A DNA stretch of 6,022 nucleotides from an uncultured Bacteroidales bacterium (GTDB lineage Bacteria > Bacteroidota > Bacteroidia > Bacteroidales > UBA932), in assembly GCA_937906795.1 (NCBI GenBank), contig CALCUQ010000318.1, positions 1-6,022 on the forward strand. Direction: 5' to 3'. Both the position numbers and the translations under genes were made by a program. Below are positions 5,954 through 6,022 of this stretch, in pieces; position 1 is the stretch's first letter, and each line of letters begins with the position of its first letter. The notes below the pieces were generated by a model. It made no database searches. It was not told where the DNA came from and saw nothing but the letters and a program-made list of their open reading frames with translations.

Positions 5954-6022
5954 CTTTGGAGCGGAAACCCAGGCTCGAGCCCGCGGCTCCGCCGTGGGCA
6001 TGCTCGCGCTTATATCTACACC
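5927..6022 (-). repeat. tRNA-3'-end/terminator repeat, copy 2 (ends at window edge)
   Basis: This is the second copy of the unit at 5777-5872, displaced by exactly 150 bp. It differs at 5968, 5970 and 5989. The first two changes fall in the tRNA-like part: the T-stem strand becomes CTGGG instead of CTCGT, so the T-arm can no longer pair fully. The third change is in the hairpin loop. The copy is complete to the same last base as the shared part of copy 1, at the window end. More copies may lie beyond. Confidence 0.85.

Noticed and set aside
5777..6022. CRISPR array
   Set aside because: Only two long (96-bp) repeats with a single structured 54-bp spacer and no cas genes; the repeat contains a tRNA 3' end and a terminator.

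Overview
The window reads as Bacteroidales (Bacteroidota) DNA. It is AT-rich and nearly all of it is coding. Start codons mostly lack clear Shine-Dalgarno sites, and promoter candidates fit the Bacteroidota pattern TTG-N20-TAnnTTTG. The acpP-fabF pair divergent from purN is an arrangement familiar from Bacteroides-type genomes. No gene here needs a novel system to explain it. The least ordinary parts are the two ends.

Left end (1-790, minus strand): acpP (acyl carrier protein) is followed by fabF (3-oxoacyl-ACP synthase II), but fabF is broken. After about 100 residues it stops matching the family and reads into another gene in a different frame: the DNA-binding domain of an XRE-type regulator that lacks its own start codon. 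The join lies near 230-245. It is either a chimeric assembly or a real recombination event.

Middle: a short intergenic region (791-934) carries candidate promoters for acpP (leftward) and purN (rightward). purN (935-1516) encodes the purine-biosynthesis GAR formyltransferase. It runs head-on into a leftward operon, and the two converging genes share a TTAA that holds both stop codons.

Operon 5695 to 1513 (minus strand): an exported SGNH/GDSL hydrolase, a lipoprotein of the nitroreductase (FMN) family, the transmembrane thiol reductant transporter DsbD, and a YitT-family membrane protein. Gaps are 2 nt, 16 nt and a 14-nt overlap, so they are probably co-transcribed, from a good promoter at 5737-5767. 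The first three products act at or beyond the inner membrane, which suggests an envelope redox/hydrolase cluster. YitT is an inner-membrane protein of unknown job.

Right end (5777-6022): two copies of a 96-bp repeat with an exact 150-bp period. Each holds, on the minus strand, the 3' end of a tRNA-Gly-like sequence with its CCA, then a strong intrinsic terminator with a GAAA loop. The rest of the tRNA is replaced by a GC-rich hairpin sequence. The second copy ends exactly at the window edge, as expected if the contig broke inside a repeat.
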